Assembly (NCBI RefSeq): GCF_018986915.1
Contig: NZ_CP076723.1
Coordinates: 901,501 to 965,500 of the forward strand
DNA: 64,000 nt
Source: Geomonas oryzisoli
Lineage (GTDB): Bacteria > Desulfobacterota > Desulfuromonadia > Geobacterales > Geobacteraceae
Direction: 5' to 3'
Part shown: piece by piece, positions 1 through 8,108 of the stretch
Layout of the letters: every line of letters starts with the position of its first letter
Numbering within the stretch: position 1 is the stretch's first letter
Program-made: the position numbers and the translations under genes
Notes under the pieces: model-generated
Seen by the model: the letters and a program-made list of their open reading frames with translations, nothing else
The model's database searches: none
Told to the model about the DNA's origin: nothing

Positions 1-1
1 C

Positions 2-577
2 CACATGCTGACCAGGCGCATAGGGCTGAACGATCTCAAGGAATGGCGCCTGGACGAAAAAGGGTACTTCTCCCACGTTCCCAGCGCCTTTTTCCGCATC
101 GTAGGGTTGAAGGTCTCCTCTCAGACCAGGGAGGTGGGGTCGTGGGGGCAGCCGATCATCGAGAATCCCGCCCCCGGGATCATCGGGCTGCTGCTCCGCG
201 AGGGGGCAGAAGGGACGGAACTTCTGATGCAGGCGAAGGCCGAGGCCGGCAACCGCTCCACGGTCCAGCTCGGCCCCACGGCGCAGTTCACGCAAGGCAA
301 CTACGAAGGGAACCAGAAGCTGGAAAAGCCGTTCCTGTTCGATGAATTCTCCGCGCCCGGACCTTTCCCGCCGGTTCACGAGAGTCGCCAGGCCGAGGAA
401 GGGGCGCGGTTTTACCGGGAATACAACCTGCATCGCATCCTGAGGCTCCCCGAGGGGACCGAACTGGCGCTCCCTCCCGACTACCGCTGGCTCACTCTGC
501 GGCAGGTGCAGGTGCTGGTGCACCTGGGTGAGCAGGTCAATTCCTGCGCGCGGAGCATCATCTCGTGCCTGCTGTGA
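2..577 (+). CDS. NDP-hexose 2,3-dehydratase family protein (3' part)
   Basis: The frame is open at the left edge of the window, so the gene begins upstream; about 191 codons are visible. The text matches the C-terminal repeat of NDP-hexose 2,3-dehydratases (EvaA/TylCVI type, usually about 450-480 aa with a duplicated domain): a 'GLNDLKEW' opening, 'FFRIVGLKV', 'SWGQPIIEN', 'LLMQAKAEAG', 'LGPTAQF' and 'EEGARFYREYNLHRIL'. Family role: removal of the C2 hydroxyl of an NDP-4-keto-6-deoxyhexose, giving a 3,4-diketo intermediate. The next gene is a sugar aminotransferase, which fits synthesis of a 2,6-dideoxy-3-aminosugar. The substrate is inferred. The internal ATG at position 5 is probably not the true start. 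Confidence 0.75.
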   Translation, partial: HMLTRRIGLNDLKEWRLDEKGYFSHVPSAFFRIVGLKVSSQTREVGSWGQPIIENPAPGIIGLLLREGAEGTELLMQAKAEAGNRSTVQLGPTAQFTQGNYEGNQKLEKPFLFDEFSAPGPFPPVHESRQAEEGARFYREYNLHRILRLPEGTELALPPDYRWLTLRQVQVLVHLGEQVNSCARSIISCLL

Positions 578-630
578 TGACGCTTCGAGTGCGGGAGCGG
601 CGGGATGCCGGGACGGGGAAAGGGGGGGGC

Positions 631-1758
631 ATGCCAGATGTGAATGACAAAGTCCGCTACTGGGACTATCTCGGCGACTACGCGCTGCACCGCGAGGCAT
701 ACCTGGCAGCTGTGGACCGCGTCTTTTGCTCCGGGCGGCTGGTGCTGGGGCAGGAGGTCGCGCACTTCGAGAAGGACCTGGCGGCCTATTGCGGGGCCGC
801 GTTCGCCGTCGGCGTCAATTCCGGGACGGACGCGATCCTCCTGGCGCTGAAGGCTTTGGGAATAGGGGGGGGCGACGAGGTCATCACCGTCTCCAATACC
901 GCAGTCCCGACCGTGGCCGCGATCCGCGCCAGCGGTGCGACGCCGGTATTCGTCGACGTCGAGGAGGATACCTACCTCATGGATGCCTCCCTGGTCGAGG
1001 CCGCCGTCACCCCCCGCACCCGTTGCCTCATCCCGGTGCACCTGTGCGGGCAGATGGCGGACATGGCGCCGCTTAAGGAGATCGTGCGGCGGCGGGGGCT
1101 GAAGCTCATCGAGGATTGCGCCCAGGCCTGCGGCGCAACCTACCGGGAAGAGCGGGCCGGCAGCTTCGGGAACGTGGGCGCCTTCTCCTTTTATCCCACC
1201 AAGGTTCTCGGTGCCTTCGGCGATGCGGGTGCCATGACCACCTCGGACCCGGAACTCGCCGCGCGGCTCAGGCGGCTGCGCTTTTACGGCATTGAAAAGG
1301 GGTATCACGCCGAGGAGGAGGGCTTCAACTCGCGGTTGGACGAGGTGCAGGCGGCAATCCTGAACCTGAAACTTGTCGGGATAGAGGCGGCCGCGTCCGC
1401 ACGGCGCGATATCGCGCGCATATACGATGAGGGGCTGGCCGGGGTGGGAGACTTAGGCCTTCCCGTCGTCGGCCGCGACTGCCGCCACCAGTACTACCTG
1501 TACACCGTGCGCACCCCGCGTAGGGATCGGCTGATGGAATTCCTGGGCAGAGAGGGGATCGAGACCAAGATCAATTACCCGCACCCGGTGCACCTGATGC
1601 GGGGCTACTCTGCCCTGGGGTATCGTGAGGGGGACCTGCCGGTCACCGAGCGGCTTGCCCGCAGCATCCTTTCCCTCCCCATCTACCCGGAGCTCCCCTG
1701 GCCGCACGCTGAAAGGGTGGTCGATGCGGTGCGGCGTTTTTTCCGGGGGGGGCGATGA
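631..1758 (+). CDS. DegT/DnrJ/EryC1/StrS aminotransferase (keto-sugar aminotransferase)
   Basis: 375 aa. PLP-dependent aminotransferase that puts an amino group on an NDP-keto-deoxysugar. Seen: 'GVNSGTDAILLAL' (phosphate-binding region), 'EDCAQACGA', and the PLP lysine in 'FYPTKVLGAFGDAGA' at Lys191; full family length. I chose the ATG at 631 because a G-rich ribosome site (GGGGAAAGGGGGGGG) precedes it; an in-frame start at 565 would overlap the previous gene and add 22 unlike residues. It lies 53 bp after the 2,3-dehydratase and overlaps the methyltransferase by ATGA, so all are probably co-transcribed. The pairing with a 2,3-dehydratase favours a C3 amination, as in FdtB/EvaB-type enzymes, but position specificity cannot be read from sequence. 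Confidence 0.88.
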   Translation: MPDVNDKVRYWDYLGDYALHREAYLAAVDRVFCSGRLVLGQEVAHFEKDLAAYCGAAFAVGVNSGTDAILLALKALGIGGGDEVITVSNTAVPTVAAIRASGATPVFVDVEEDTYLMDASLVEAAVTPRTRCLIPVHLCGQMADMAPLKEIVRRRGLKLIEDCAQACGATYREERAGSFGNVGAFSFYPTKVLGAFGDAGAMTTSDPELAARLRRLRFYGIEKGYHAEEEGFNSRLDEVQAAILNLKLVGIEAAASARRDIARIYDEGLAGVGDLGLPVVGRDCRHQYYLYTVRTPRRDRLMEFLGREGIETKINYPHPVHLMRGYSALGYREGDLPVTERLARSILSLPIYPELPWPHAERVVDAVRRFFRGGR

Positions 1759-2516
1759 ACCCTTCCGAGTACCGGGTCATGTTCGAGGCGGAGGATACGC
1801 ACTGGTGGTACGTGGGGCTGCATGAACTGGTCCTTGCCCACGTGACGCGGGAAGCCGGGCGCCTGGGCAGGCCTTTGCGCATCCTCGACGCCGGCTGCGG
1901 CACTGGAAAGCTGTGCCAGCTTCTGGCTCCCTTGGGTGAGGTGGAGGGGGTGGATGCGTCGCCGGAGGCGATCCGCTACAGCCGCCGGCGCGGGGTCGCG
2001 GCAAGACTGGGCGACCTGAACGCCTTGGCGCTCGAGCCGCAGGCGTACGACGTGATTACCTGCATCGACGTGCTCTACCACGCGAAGGTCCGCAGCGACG
2101 TGGAGGTGATGAAGGCGTTGCGCCAGGCGCTGCGGCCGGGGGGGATGCTGGTGCTCAACCTGGTCGCCCTGGAATGGCTGCGCAGCTCCCACGATGTCGC
2201 GGTCCACACCCGCGAGCGCTACCGCGAGGGGACCCTGCGCGAGAGGCTGACGGCCGCGGGTTTCGACGTCGAGCTGCTTACCTTCCGGGTGTGCCTTTTG
2301 TTTCCGCCCATCGCCATCTGCCGTCTGCTGCGGGGGATATGGGGGCGCCGCGAGGGGGGGGCGTCGGACGTGGCGGTTCCTTCACCTTTTGTGAACGCGC
2401 TCCTGGTGCGGGTCATGCGGGCGGAGAACGCCTTGCTGCAAAGGGGCAAGCTGCCGATCGGGTCCTCGCTATTTTCCGTTGCCAGAAAGGGTGATGCGGA
2501 ACAGGAGACACTATGA
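1755..2516 (+). CDS. class I SAM-dependent methyltransferase
   Basis: 253 aa. Rossmann-type methyltransferase: motif I 'ILDAGCGTGKLCQLL' at about residues 43-57, the acidic loop 'VEGVDASPEAI', and motif IV-like 'YDVITCIDVLYH'. The C-terminal third is more hydrophobic. It overlaps the aminotransferase stop and the next start by ATGA, indicating tight translational coupling in a sugar or lipid-linked glycan operon. The likely substrate is an aminosugar (N- or O-methylation) or the glycan on which it is placed; this is inference from context only. Confidence 0.8.
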   Translation: MNPSEYRVMFEAEDTHWWYVGLHELVLAHVTREAGRLGRPLRILDAGCGTGKLCQLLAPLGEVEGVDASPEAIRYSRRRGVAARLGDLNALALEPQAYDVITCIDVLYHAKVRSDVEVMKALRQALRPGGMLVLNLVALEWLRSSHDVAVHTRERYREGTLRERLTAAGFDVELLTFRVCLLFPPIAICRLLRGIWGRREGGASDVAVPSPFVNALLVRVMRAENALLQRGKLPIGSSLFSVARKGDAEQETL

Positions 2517-4489
2517 AGAAGCGAAATAAAGCGGCAAGAACGGAACAGGCGGTCGCCGCTCAGGCGGCGCCGGAGCAGGCTGAGGAGCTGAGCCTGCTGC
2601 GCGACCCCCTGGTCCATATCCTATTGGTACTGGCGGTAGGTTTCGCGGTCTACTCCAACATCATCTGGGCGCCTTTTGTGTTCGACGACCAGCCGTTTCT
2701 GGCCGGCAACCCCCTGGTCAAGGATTTCGGCTTCTTCACGGACCCGCAACGGGTGTTCGCGCTCCCGATCAACCCCGACCTCAAGAACAATTTCATGCTG
2801 CGCCCGGTCGCCTATTTCACCTTCGCGCTCAACTACGCCTTCCACGGTCTGGATGTCGGGGGGTACCATGTGGTCAACCTGTTGGTGCACCTGGTCAACG
2901 CGCTGCTCGTGTACCTGCTCGTATGGCTCACCCTGAGGACGCCGCTGTTTCTGGGGGAAGAAGGGGAAGGGGGGGAGGAGGCCGGCCAGCCCGCGCAGCG
3001 TTTCTGCTACCTCCCCCTTGTCTGCTCGCTCTTGTTCGTCTGCCATCCGCTGCAGACCCAGGCGGTCACCTACGTGATCCAGCGCTTCGTCCCGCTGGTC
3101 GCCTTTTTCTACGTCGGCACGCTGGTCCTCTACGTTGCCGCCCGGCTGGCCCGGGCCAAGGCGGCCCGGACCGGGCTGTACCTGGGGGCACTGTTAGCCT
3201 GCGTCCTGGCCATGAAGACCAAGGAGAACGCCTTCACCCTGCCGGTATTGATACTTTTCTACGAATGGGTCTTTTTCCGGGACGCGTTTACCTGTCCCCG
3301 CCTGCTCCGGCTGCTCCCCTTCGCGCTGACCATGGCCATAATCCCGGTCAAGCTGATGCAGCTCTCGGCCAGGGGGGGCACCGCCCCGGGGGGGACGGTG
3401 GCAGGCGCCGTGAACCTGGTCAACTTCAAGCAGGTCTCCTCCTGGGAATACCTGATGACCCAGTTCGGCGTCATCGCCACCTATCTGAGGCTTCTGCTGC
3501 TGCCGGTGGGGCAGAACTTCGACTACGACTACCCGCTGCAGCGGGCGTTTCTTACCCCGGCCGTCCTGCTTCCGCTGGCCCTGCTCCTGGCGCTCGCGGC
3601 GGTCGGCGCGTGGCTTTTGTTCCGGTCGCGCCGCGATCCCCGCTGCGCCCCGCTCGCCCTCGTCGGTTTCGGTGTCTGGTGGTTCTTCATCACCCTGAGC
3701 GTCGAATCGAGCGTCGTGCCGATCGACGACCTGATTTTCGAGCACCGGGCCTACCTCCCCTCGGCCGGCTTCTTCATGGCCGCGGTCACCGGATTTTTCT
3801 TCCTTTTGCCGCGGCGTGCCGGTGCGCCGATGGCGACGTCGCGACCGGCCGTCGCCGTCCTGGCCCTGCTGGTCACGGCAAGTGCGGCGGCAGCCTACGC
3901 GAGGAACACGGTATGGCAGACGCCTGTCGCCCTCTGGCGCGATGCGGTGCAAAAGAGTCCGGCGAAGCACCGTCCCCACTTCTCGCTGGGGGTGGCCCTG
4001 GCCAATACCCTGCCCCCCTGGCATACCGACGATGTCAACGTCATGCTGCAGCCCATGGATGCCGGGCAGAACGAGGTGCTCGCCGAGGTGGTGCGCGAGT
4101 TCCAGACCGCCATCAGGATCGACCCGCAGTCGGCGGCCGCCCACACCTTCCTGGGAGGGGCGCTCCTGGTTCAGAAAAGGTACCGGGAGGCGGCCGACGC
4201 GCTTGCCATCGCCGCCCGCCTGGAACCCAACGACGCCCGTCCCCACGCGTTCATGGGCCAGGTCCTTGAGGCACAGGGTGATCTGGCGGGCGCGCGCCGC
4301 AAGTACCAGCAAGCCATCGCCGTCGATCCATCCGCCCAGTACGCTCATCTTTTCCTGGCGCTGCTGAACGTCCGGGAGCGCAGGCACGCCGAGGCTCTTG
4401 CCGAATACGAGACCGCCTATGCCCTTTCCCCTCGGGCCGACCTGGAACCGAAGATCGCCCGCCTGCGGGAAGTGTCAGGGGGGCGGTGA
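2513..4489 (+). CDS. TMTC-like multi-pass membrane protein with C-terminal TPR repeats
   Basis: 658 aa. After a short charged N-terminus come about ten hydrophobic segments up to roughly residue 470. Early motifs are 'APFVFDDQPFL' and 'GGYHVVNLLVHLVNALLVYL', then 'HPLQTQAVTYVIQRF', all of which recur in TMTC/DUF1736-type proteins related to the GT-C O-mannosyltransferases. The C-terminal ~130 residues hold about three TPR units ('AAHTFLGGALLVQKRYREA', 'ARPHAFMGQVLEAQGDLAGA', 'AQYAHLFLALLNVRERRHAEA'). Family knowledge suggests transfer of a lipid-linked sugar to proteins or glycans on the outer face of the inner membrane. The ATGA overlap with the methyltransferase makes it the last gene of the sugar operon. 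Catalytic activity is inferred, not demonstrated. Confidence 0.75.
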   Translation: MKKRNKAARTEQAVAAQAAPEQAEELSLLRDPLVHILLVLAVGFAVYSNIIWAPFVFDDQPFLAGNPLVKDFGFFTDPQRVFALPINPDLKNNFMLRPVAYFTFALNYAFHGLDVGGYHVVNLLVHLVNALLVYLLVWLTLRTPLFLGEEGEGGEEAGQPAQRFCYLPLVCSLLFVCHPLQTQAVTYVIQRFVPLVAFFYVGTLVLYVAARLARAKAARTGLYLGALLACVLAMKTKENAFTLPVLILFYEWVFFRDAFTCPRLLRLLPFALTMAIIPVKLMQLSARGGTAPGGTVAGAVNLVNFKQVSSWEYLMTQFGVIATYLRLLLLPVGQNFDYDYPLQRAFLTPAVLLPLALLLALAAVGAWLLFRSRRDPRCAPLALVGFGVWWFFITLSVESSVVPIDDLIFEHRAYLPSAGFFMAAVTGFFFLLPRRAGAPMATSRPAVAVLALLVTASAAAAYARNTVWQTPVALWRDAVQKSPAKHRPHFSLGVALANTLPPWHTDDVNVMLQPMDAGQNEVLAEVVREFQTAIRIDPQSAAAHTFLGGALLVQKRYREAADALAIAARLEPNDARPHAFMGQVLEAQGDLAGARRKYQQAIAVDPSAQYAHLFLALLNVRERRHAEALAEYETAYALSPRADLEPKIARLREVSGGR

Positions 4490-4552
4490 CCTGGCCCGGC
4501 GCGCGGCCCTGCTCCTCCCACGCAGGGGTGGGAGGGGGGCTGGCGCATGCAC

Positions 4553-4594
4553 ATAAAAAAAGGGGACTCCGTTTACCGGAGCCCCCTTTTCTTG
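4553..4594. terminator. bidirectional rho-independent terminator
   Basis: Stem AAAGGGG(A)CTCCG / CGGAG(C)CCCCTTTT with a short TTTAC loop, A-run on one side and T-run on the other. It serves the sugar operon on + and the converging ABC-F gene on -. Confidence 0.85.
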
Positions 4595-4619
4595 TATCCC
4601 TTGTATCCCTTCATCCCCG

Positions 4620-6254
4620 TTACAGGCTCAACTCCGCGTGCCCGTTGCACAGCCTCTCGCGCTCGGCGATGACGTCGGCGTCCTCCAGGTAGTCGTCGAA
4701 GTTCATGTCGCGGTCGATGATGCCGGCCGGCGTGATCTCGATGATCCTGTTGGCCACCGTGGAGACGAACTCGTGGTCGTGGGAGGCGAACAGCACCACC
4801 TCGGTGTAGGAGATGAGCCCGTTGTTGAGGGCGGTGATCGACTCCAGGTCCAGGTGGTTGGTCGGCTCGTCCAGGATGAGCGCGTTGGCGCCGGTCAGCA
4901 TCATCCTGGAGAGCATGCAGCGCACGCGCTCACCGCCGGAGAGGACGCTGGTCTTCTTGGTTGCCTCGTCGCCGGAGAAGAGCATCCTGCCCAGGAAGCC
5001 GCGCGCGAAGCTTTCCCCTTCCGTCGGCGGGGAGTACTGCCCCAGCCACTCGATCAGGTTCAAGTCGCCCTTGAAGTAGTCGCCGTTCTCCTTGGGGAAG
5101 TAGGCGTTGGTGATGGTGACGCCCCAGCGGAAGGTCCCCTCGTCCGGTTCCAGTTCGCCTGCCAGGATCTGGAACAGGGTGGTCTTCGCCAGCGAGTTGC
5201 TCCCCACGAAGGCGATCTTGTCGCCCTTTCTCACCATCAGGTCCAGGTCCTTGAAGAGCTGCACCCCGTCCACGGTCTTGGAGAGCCCTTTCACCTCGAG
5301 GATGATGTCGCCGCAGGGGCGCTCCGGCTTGAACACCACCCACGGGTACTTGCGCGAAGAGATGGGCATGTCCTCGATGGTCAGCTTCTCGAGGAGCTTC
5401 TTCCTGGAGGTCGCCTGCTTGGCCTTGGAGGCGTTGGAGGAGAAGCGCTGGATGAACTCCTTCAGTTCGGCCGCCTTGTCCTGGACCTTGCGGGCCTCGT
5501 CCTGGCGCTGCTTCAGGTTCAGCTGGCTCGCCTGGTACCAGAAGTCGTAGTTGCCGACGTAGACCTGGATGCGGCCGAAATCGATGTCGGCTATGTGGGT
5601 GCAGACCTGGTTCAGGAAGTGACGGTCGTGGGAAACGACGATCACGGTATTGTTGAAGCGGTACAGGAAGTCCTCGAGCCATGCGATCGACTTCAGGTCC
5701 AGGTGGTTGGTCGGCTCGTCCAGAAGGAGCACGTCAGGGTTGCCGAAGAGGGCCTGCGCCAGGAGCACGCGCACCTTCTCACCCGCTTCCAGCTCCTTCA
5801 TCAGCTTGCCGCGCAGCTCTTCGGGGATGCCCAGGCCGTTCAAGAGCACCGCCGCCTCGCTCTCCGCCTCGTAGCCGTTCATCTCGGCGAACTCCGCCTC
5901 CAGTTCGGCGGAACGGATGCCGTCCTCCTCGCTGAACTCGGGCTTGGAGTAGATCGCCTCGCGCTCGGACATCACCTCGTAGAGCTTCTTGTGACCCATG
6001 ATCACCGTGTTGAAGACGGTGTGCTCGTCGTAGGCGAACTGGTCCTGCTTGAGGACCGCGATCCTCCCTTTGCCGACCGAGATCTCCCCCTTGTCGGCAT
6101 CGATCTCGCCGGAGAGGATCTTGAGGAAGGTCGACTTGCCGGCGCCGTTGGCGCCGATCAGGCCGTAGCAGTTGCCCGGGGTGAACTTTATGTTTACGTC
6201 CTTGAACAGCACCCGCTTGCCGTAGGACAGGGTGACGTTTGATGCGCTGATCAT
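4620..6254 (-). CDS. ybiT: ABC-F family ATPase, YbiT type
   Basis: 544 aa, two ABC cassettes without membrane domains, so a soluble ribosome-associated ABC-F protein rather than a transporter. Seen: Walker A 'GANGAGKST' and Walker B 'VLLLDEPTNHLDL' in cassette 1, a linker rich in charged residues including 'RFSSNASKAKQATSRKKLL', and 'LSGGERVRC' plus 'ALILDEPTNHLDLES' in cassette 2. Oddities: the first signature is LEAGE instead of LSGGE, and the second Walker A reads 'GSNSLAKTT', with Ala in place of the Gly before the catalytic Lys. Start at 6254 is fixed by AAGGAG 8 nt upstream; an ORF extension to 6287 lacks a ribosome site. Transcribed away from metF, with a hairpin in its leader. Confidence 0.92.
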   Translation of the reverse strand: MISASNVTLSYGKRVLFKDVNIKFTPGNCYGLIGANGAGKSTFLKILSGEIDADKGEISVGKGRIAVLKQDQFAYDEHTVFNTVIMGHKKLYEVMSEREAIYSKPEFSEEDGIRSAELEAEFAEMNGYEAESEAAVLLNGLGIPEELRGKLMKELEAGEKVRVLLAQALFGNPDVLLLDEPTNHLDLKSIAWLEDFLYRFNNTVIVVSHDRHFLNQVCTHIADIDFGRIQVYVGNYDFWYQASQLNLKQRQDEARKVQDKAAELKEFIQRFSSNASKAKQATSRKKLLEKLTIEDMPISSRKYPWVVFKPERPCGDIILEVKGLSKTVDGVQLFKDLDLMVRKGDKIAFVGSNSLAKTTLFQILAGELEPDEGTFRWGVTITNAYFPKENGDYFKGDLNLIEWLGQYSPPTEGESFARGFLGRMLFSGDEATKKTSVLSGGERVRCMLSRMMLTGANALILDEPTNHLDLESITALNNGLISYTEVVLFASHDHEFVSTVANRIIEITPAGIIDRDMNFDDYLEDADVIAERERLCNGHAELSL

Positions 6255-6281
6255 GCTTGCTCCTTCTGCGATAAATGAAAA

Positions 6282-6303
6282 GACCACAGGAATGCCTGTG
6301 GTC
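6282..6303 (-). promoter_or_regulatory. leader hairpin of the ABC-F gene (possible attenuator)
   Basis: Perfect 9-bp inverted repeat GACCACAGG / CCTGTGGTC with a 4-nt loop, followed on the minus strand by TTTTCATTTAT, located 28-49 bp before the ABC-F start codon. No minus-strand gene lies just upstream, so it is a leader element rather than the end of another gene. ABC-F antibiotic-resistance genes are often controlled by leader attenuation; the role here is inferred. Confidence 0.5.
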
Positions 6304-6527
6304 GTGAATCTCGTATTTATAACATTGCTGCAACTGGCTGAGCAACGTCTTTTTTTTCTTCTGACACGATTTTAACGCGACTCGGACAGCGGTACGGCGC
6401 AGTCGCTTTTCTTATAAAAAAATGCTAAAGTCACGCCCATCGCTGTCGAGGAGACAAAGGTGCCTGCCCCCGTCCATCCGGCCGGTGCCGAAAGACGGCT
6501 CAAGGCACGGCAGCACACGGAGCATAC

Positions 6528-7400
6528 ATGAAAATAGTAGACAAGATGAACCGTGACAGTCAGTTCATCTCTCTTGAGTTTTTTCCGCCCAAAGACAAGA
6601 ACGAGTGGCCCGCCTTCTTCCAGGTGGTAGATCGCCTGGCACAGCTTAATCCCCTTTTCGCCTCGGTCACCTACGGTGCCGGCGGGAGCACCAAGGGGGA
6701 CACCCTCGAGATCGTGAGTCGCCTGAAAAGCGAGCACGGCCTCGATACCATGGCCCACCTGACCTGCATCGGCGCCTACCGAGGCGACCTGCAGCTCTTC
6801 CTGGACAGCCTGGCCGAGGCGGGGGTGAACGACGTCCTGGCCCTGCGCGGCGACCTGCCCAAGGATGCGCCCCCCGAGTTCTCCGCCTGCCGCACGCTCT
6901 TGCACGCCTCCGATCTCGCCGCATTCATCAAGGAGTCTCACCCCGGCATGGGGATCGGCGTGGCCGGCTATCCCGAGGTGCACCCCGAGGCGGTCGATGC
7001 CGAACACGATCTCTCATACCTGAAACTGAAGCTGGACCAGGGGGGCGACTTCGCCATCACGCAGCTCTTTTTCGACAACCAGCTCTACTTCGATTTCGTC
7101 GCGAAGGCCCGTTCCATCGGCATTGACAAGCCTATCATTCCCGGTATCATCCCCGTGGTGAGCCTCAAGGTGATACAGCGGATCATCTCCCTGTGCGGGG
7201 CGAGCCTCCCGGCGGCCTACCTGGCCGAACTGGAGGCCGCGGACCGGGCAGGGGGGGCGGCTGCTGTCCAGGAGGTCGGGGTGGCCCACGCACGCAGGCA
7301 GGCCGAGGAACTTTTGGCCGCCGGCGTCCCCGGAGTGCATATCTACACGCTGAACCGCGACCAGGCGGTGCTCGACCTGGTGCAAGGACTGCTGCCGTAG
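6528..7400 (+). CDS. metF: 5,10-methylenetetrahydrofolate reductase
   Basis: 290 aa, normal for bacterial MetF. Flavoprotein reducing 5,10-methylene-THF to 5-methyl-THF for methionine synthesis; in acetyl-CoA-pathway organisms it can also run in one-carbon metabolism. Seen: 'ISLEFFPPK' with the catalytic Glu17, 'YGAGGST', 'HLTCIG', 'LALRGD', and 'QLFFDN'. All family landmarks are in order. A GGAG ribosome site precedes the ATG. It is divergent from the ABC-F gene and is followed after 58 bp by a DUF4124 gene. No SAM riboswitch or methionine-specific leader could be recognised upstream. Confidence 0.95.
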   Translation: MKIVDKMNRDSQFISLEFFPPKDKNEWPAFFQVVDRLAQLNPLFASVTYGAGGSTKGDTLEIVSRLKSEHGLDTMAHLTCIGAYRGDLQLFLDSLAEAGVNDVLALRGDLPKDAPPEFSACRTLLHASDLAAFIKESHPGMGIGVAGYPEVHPEAVDAEHDLSYLKLKLDQGGDFAITQLFFDNQLYFDFVAKARSIGIDKPIIPGIIPVVSLKVIQRIISLCGASLPAAYLAELEAADRAGGAAAVQEVGVAHARRQAEELLAAGVPGVHIYTLNRDQAVLDLVQGLLP

Positions 7401-7458
7401 GACCTGCAATGCAATTTCTTTGAAAATGGCGGCTGCCTCGCCGCCGCTAGGGGGGAAG

Positions 7459-8070
7459 GTGAACAAGTCACTGCTTTTCCTGCTGCTCGGCGCGCTCACT
7501 GTCTGCGCGCTTCCCTCTCGGCTCCTCGCCGATTATTACAACTACACCGACAACCGCGGCGTCGTCCACATGACCAACAAGCTGCAGGCGGTCCCGGCCA
7601 AGTACCGCGCCACCATGAGAGTGACCCGCGAAGAGCCGAAAAAGCAGACTGCCGCCCAGGCCCCGGAGGCAACGGAACAGGCCCCGGCAAGCCAGTCGTT
7701 GCAGCAGGAGGCGCCGGCGCCCCAGCCGGGAGGCTTTGCACAGCTCACCTCGCGCCATGCCTGGCTCAAGCCGCTGCTTATCGTTGCCGTCATCGTCGGC
7801 CTGTTCGTCGCGGTCTGCAAACTCACCACCTTGATCCCTTCGCCCATGCTCTCCAGGGTGATTTACATCTCCTTCTTCGTCGGCGTCATGGTCTTTCTCT
7901 ACAAGACCTACGTCGACTACATGGTCGAGAGCAGCATGAAGATCAAGGATCGTGCGATCACCATGATGAAGAAATCCTCCAATCGCGAATTCCCCGACCC
8001 GGCCGCCGGAGCCCCGGGTGAGCCTCGGGCGATACCGATGCCAGCTTCTGATTCATTGAACCGGCAGTGA
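7459..8070 (+). CDS. DUF4124-type exported protein with two C-terminal membrane segments
   Basis: 203 aa from a GTG at 7459, chosen because AGGGGGGAAG sits directly upstream and the resulting N-terminus is a clean signal peptide (NKSLLFLLLGALTVCALPSRLLA). The mature start 'DYYNYTDNRGVVHMTNKLQAVP' is the DUF4124 signature (a small periplasmic fold of unknown function). A Pro/Gln/Ala-rich linker follows, then hydrophobic segments at about 103-126 and 133-155 and a cytoplasmic-looking tail. The usual DUF4124 protein lacks the second half, so this is a membrane-anchored variant. Function unknown. Confidence 0.75.
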   Translation: MNKSLLFLLLGALTVCALPSRLLADYYNYTDNRGVVHMTNKLQAVPAKYRATMRVTREEPKKQTAAQAPEATEQAPASQSLQQEAPAPQPGGFAQLTSRHAWLKPLLIVAVIVGLFVAVCKLTTLIPSPMLSRVIYISFFVGVMVFLYKTYVDYMVESSMKIKDRAITMMKKSSNREFPDPAAGAPGEPRAIPMPASDSLNRQ

Positions 8071-8108
8071 CGCCGGCTGCAGCACAACAAACCTAGGAGG
8101 GTGCCACA

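Noticed and set aside
4638-6242. 534-codon + strand frame opposite the ABC-F gene
   Set aside because: Val/Leu/Gly/Glu-rich text with no domain; a mirror of the ABC-F coding strand in high-GC DNA.
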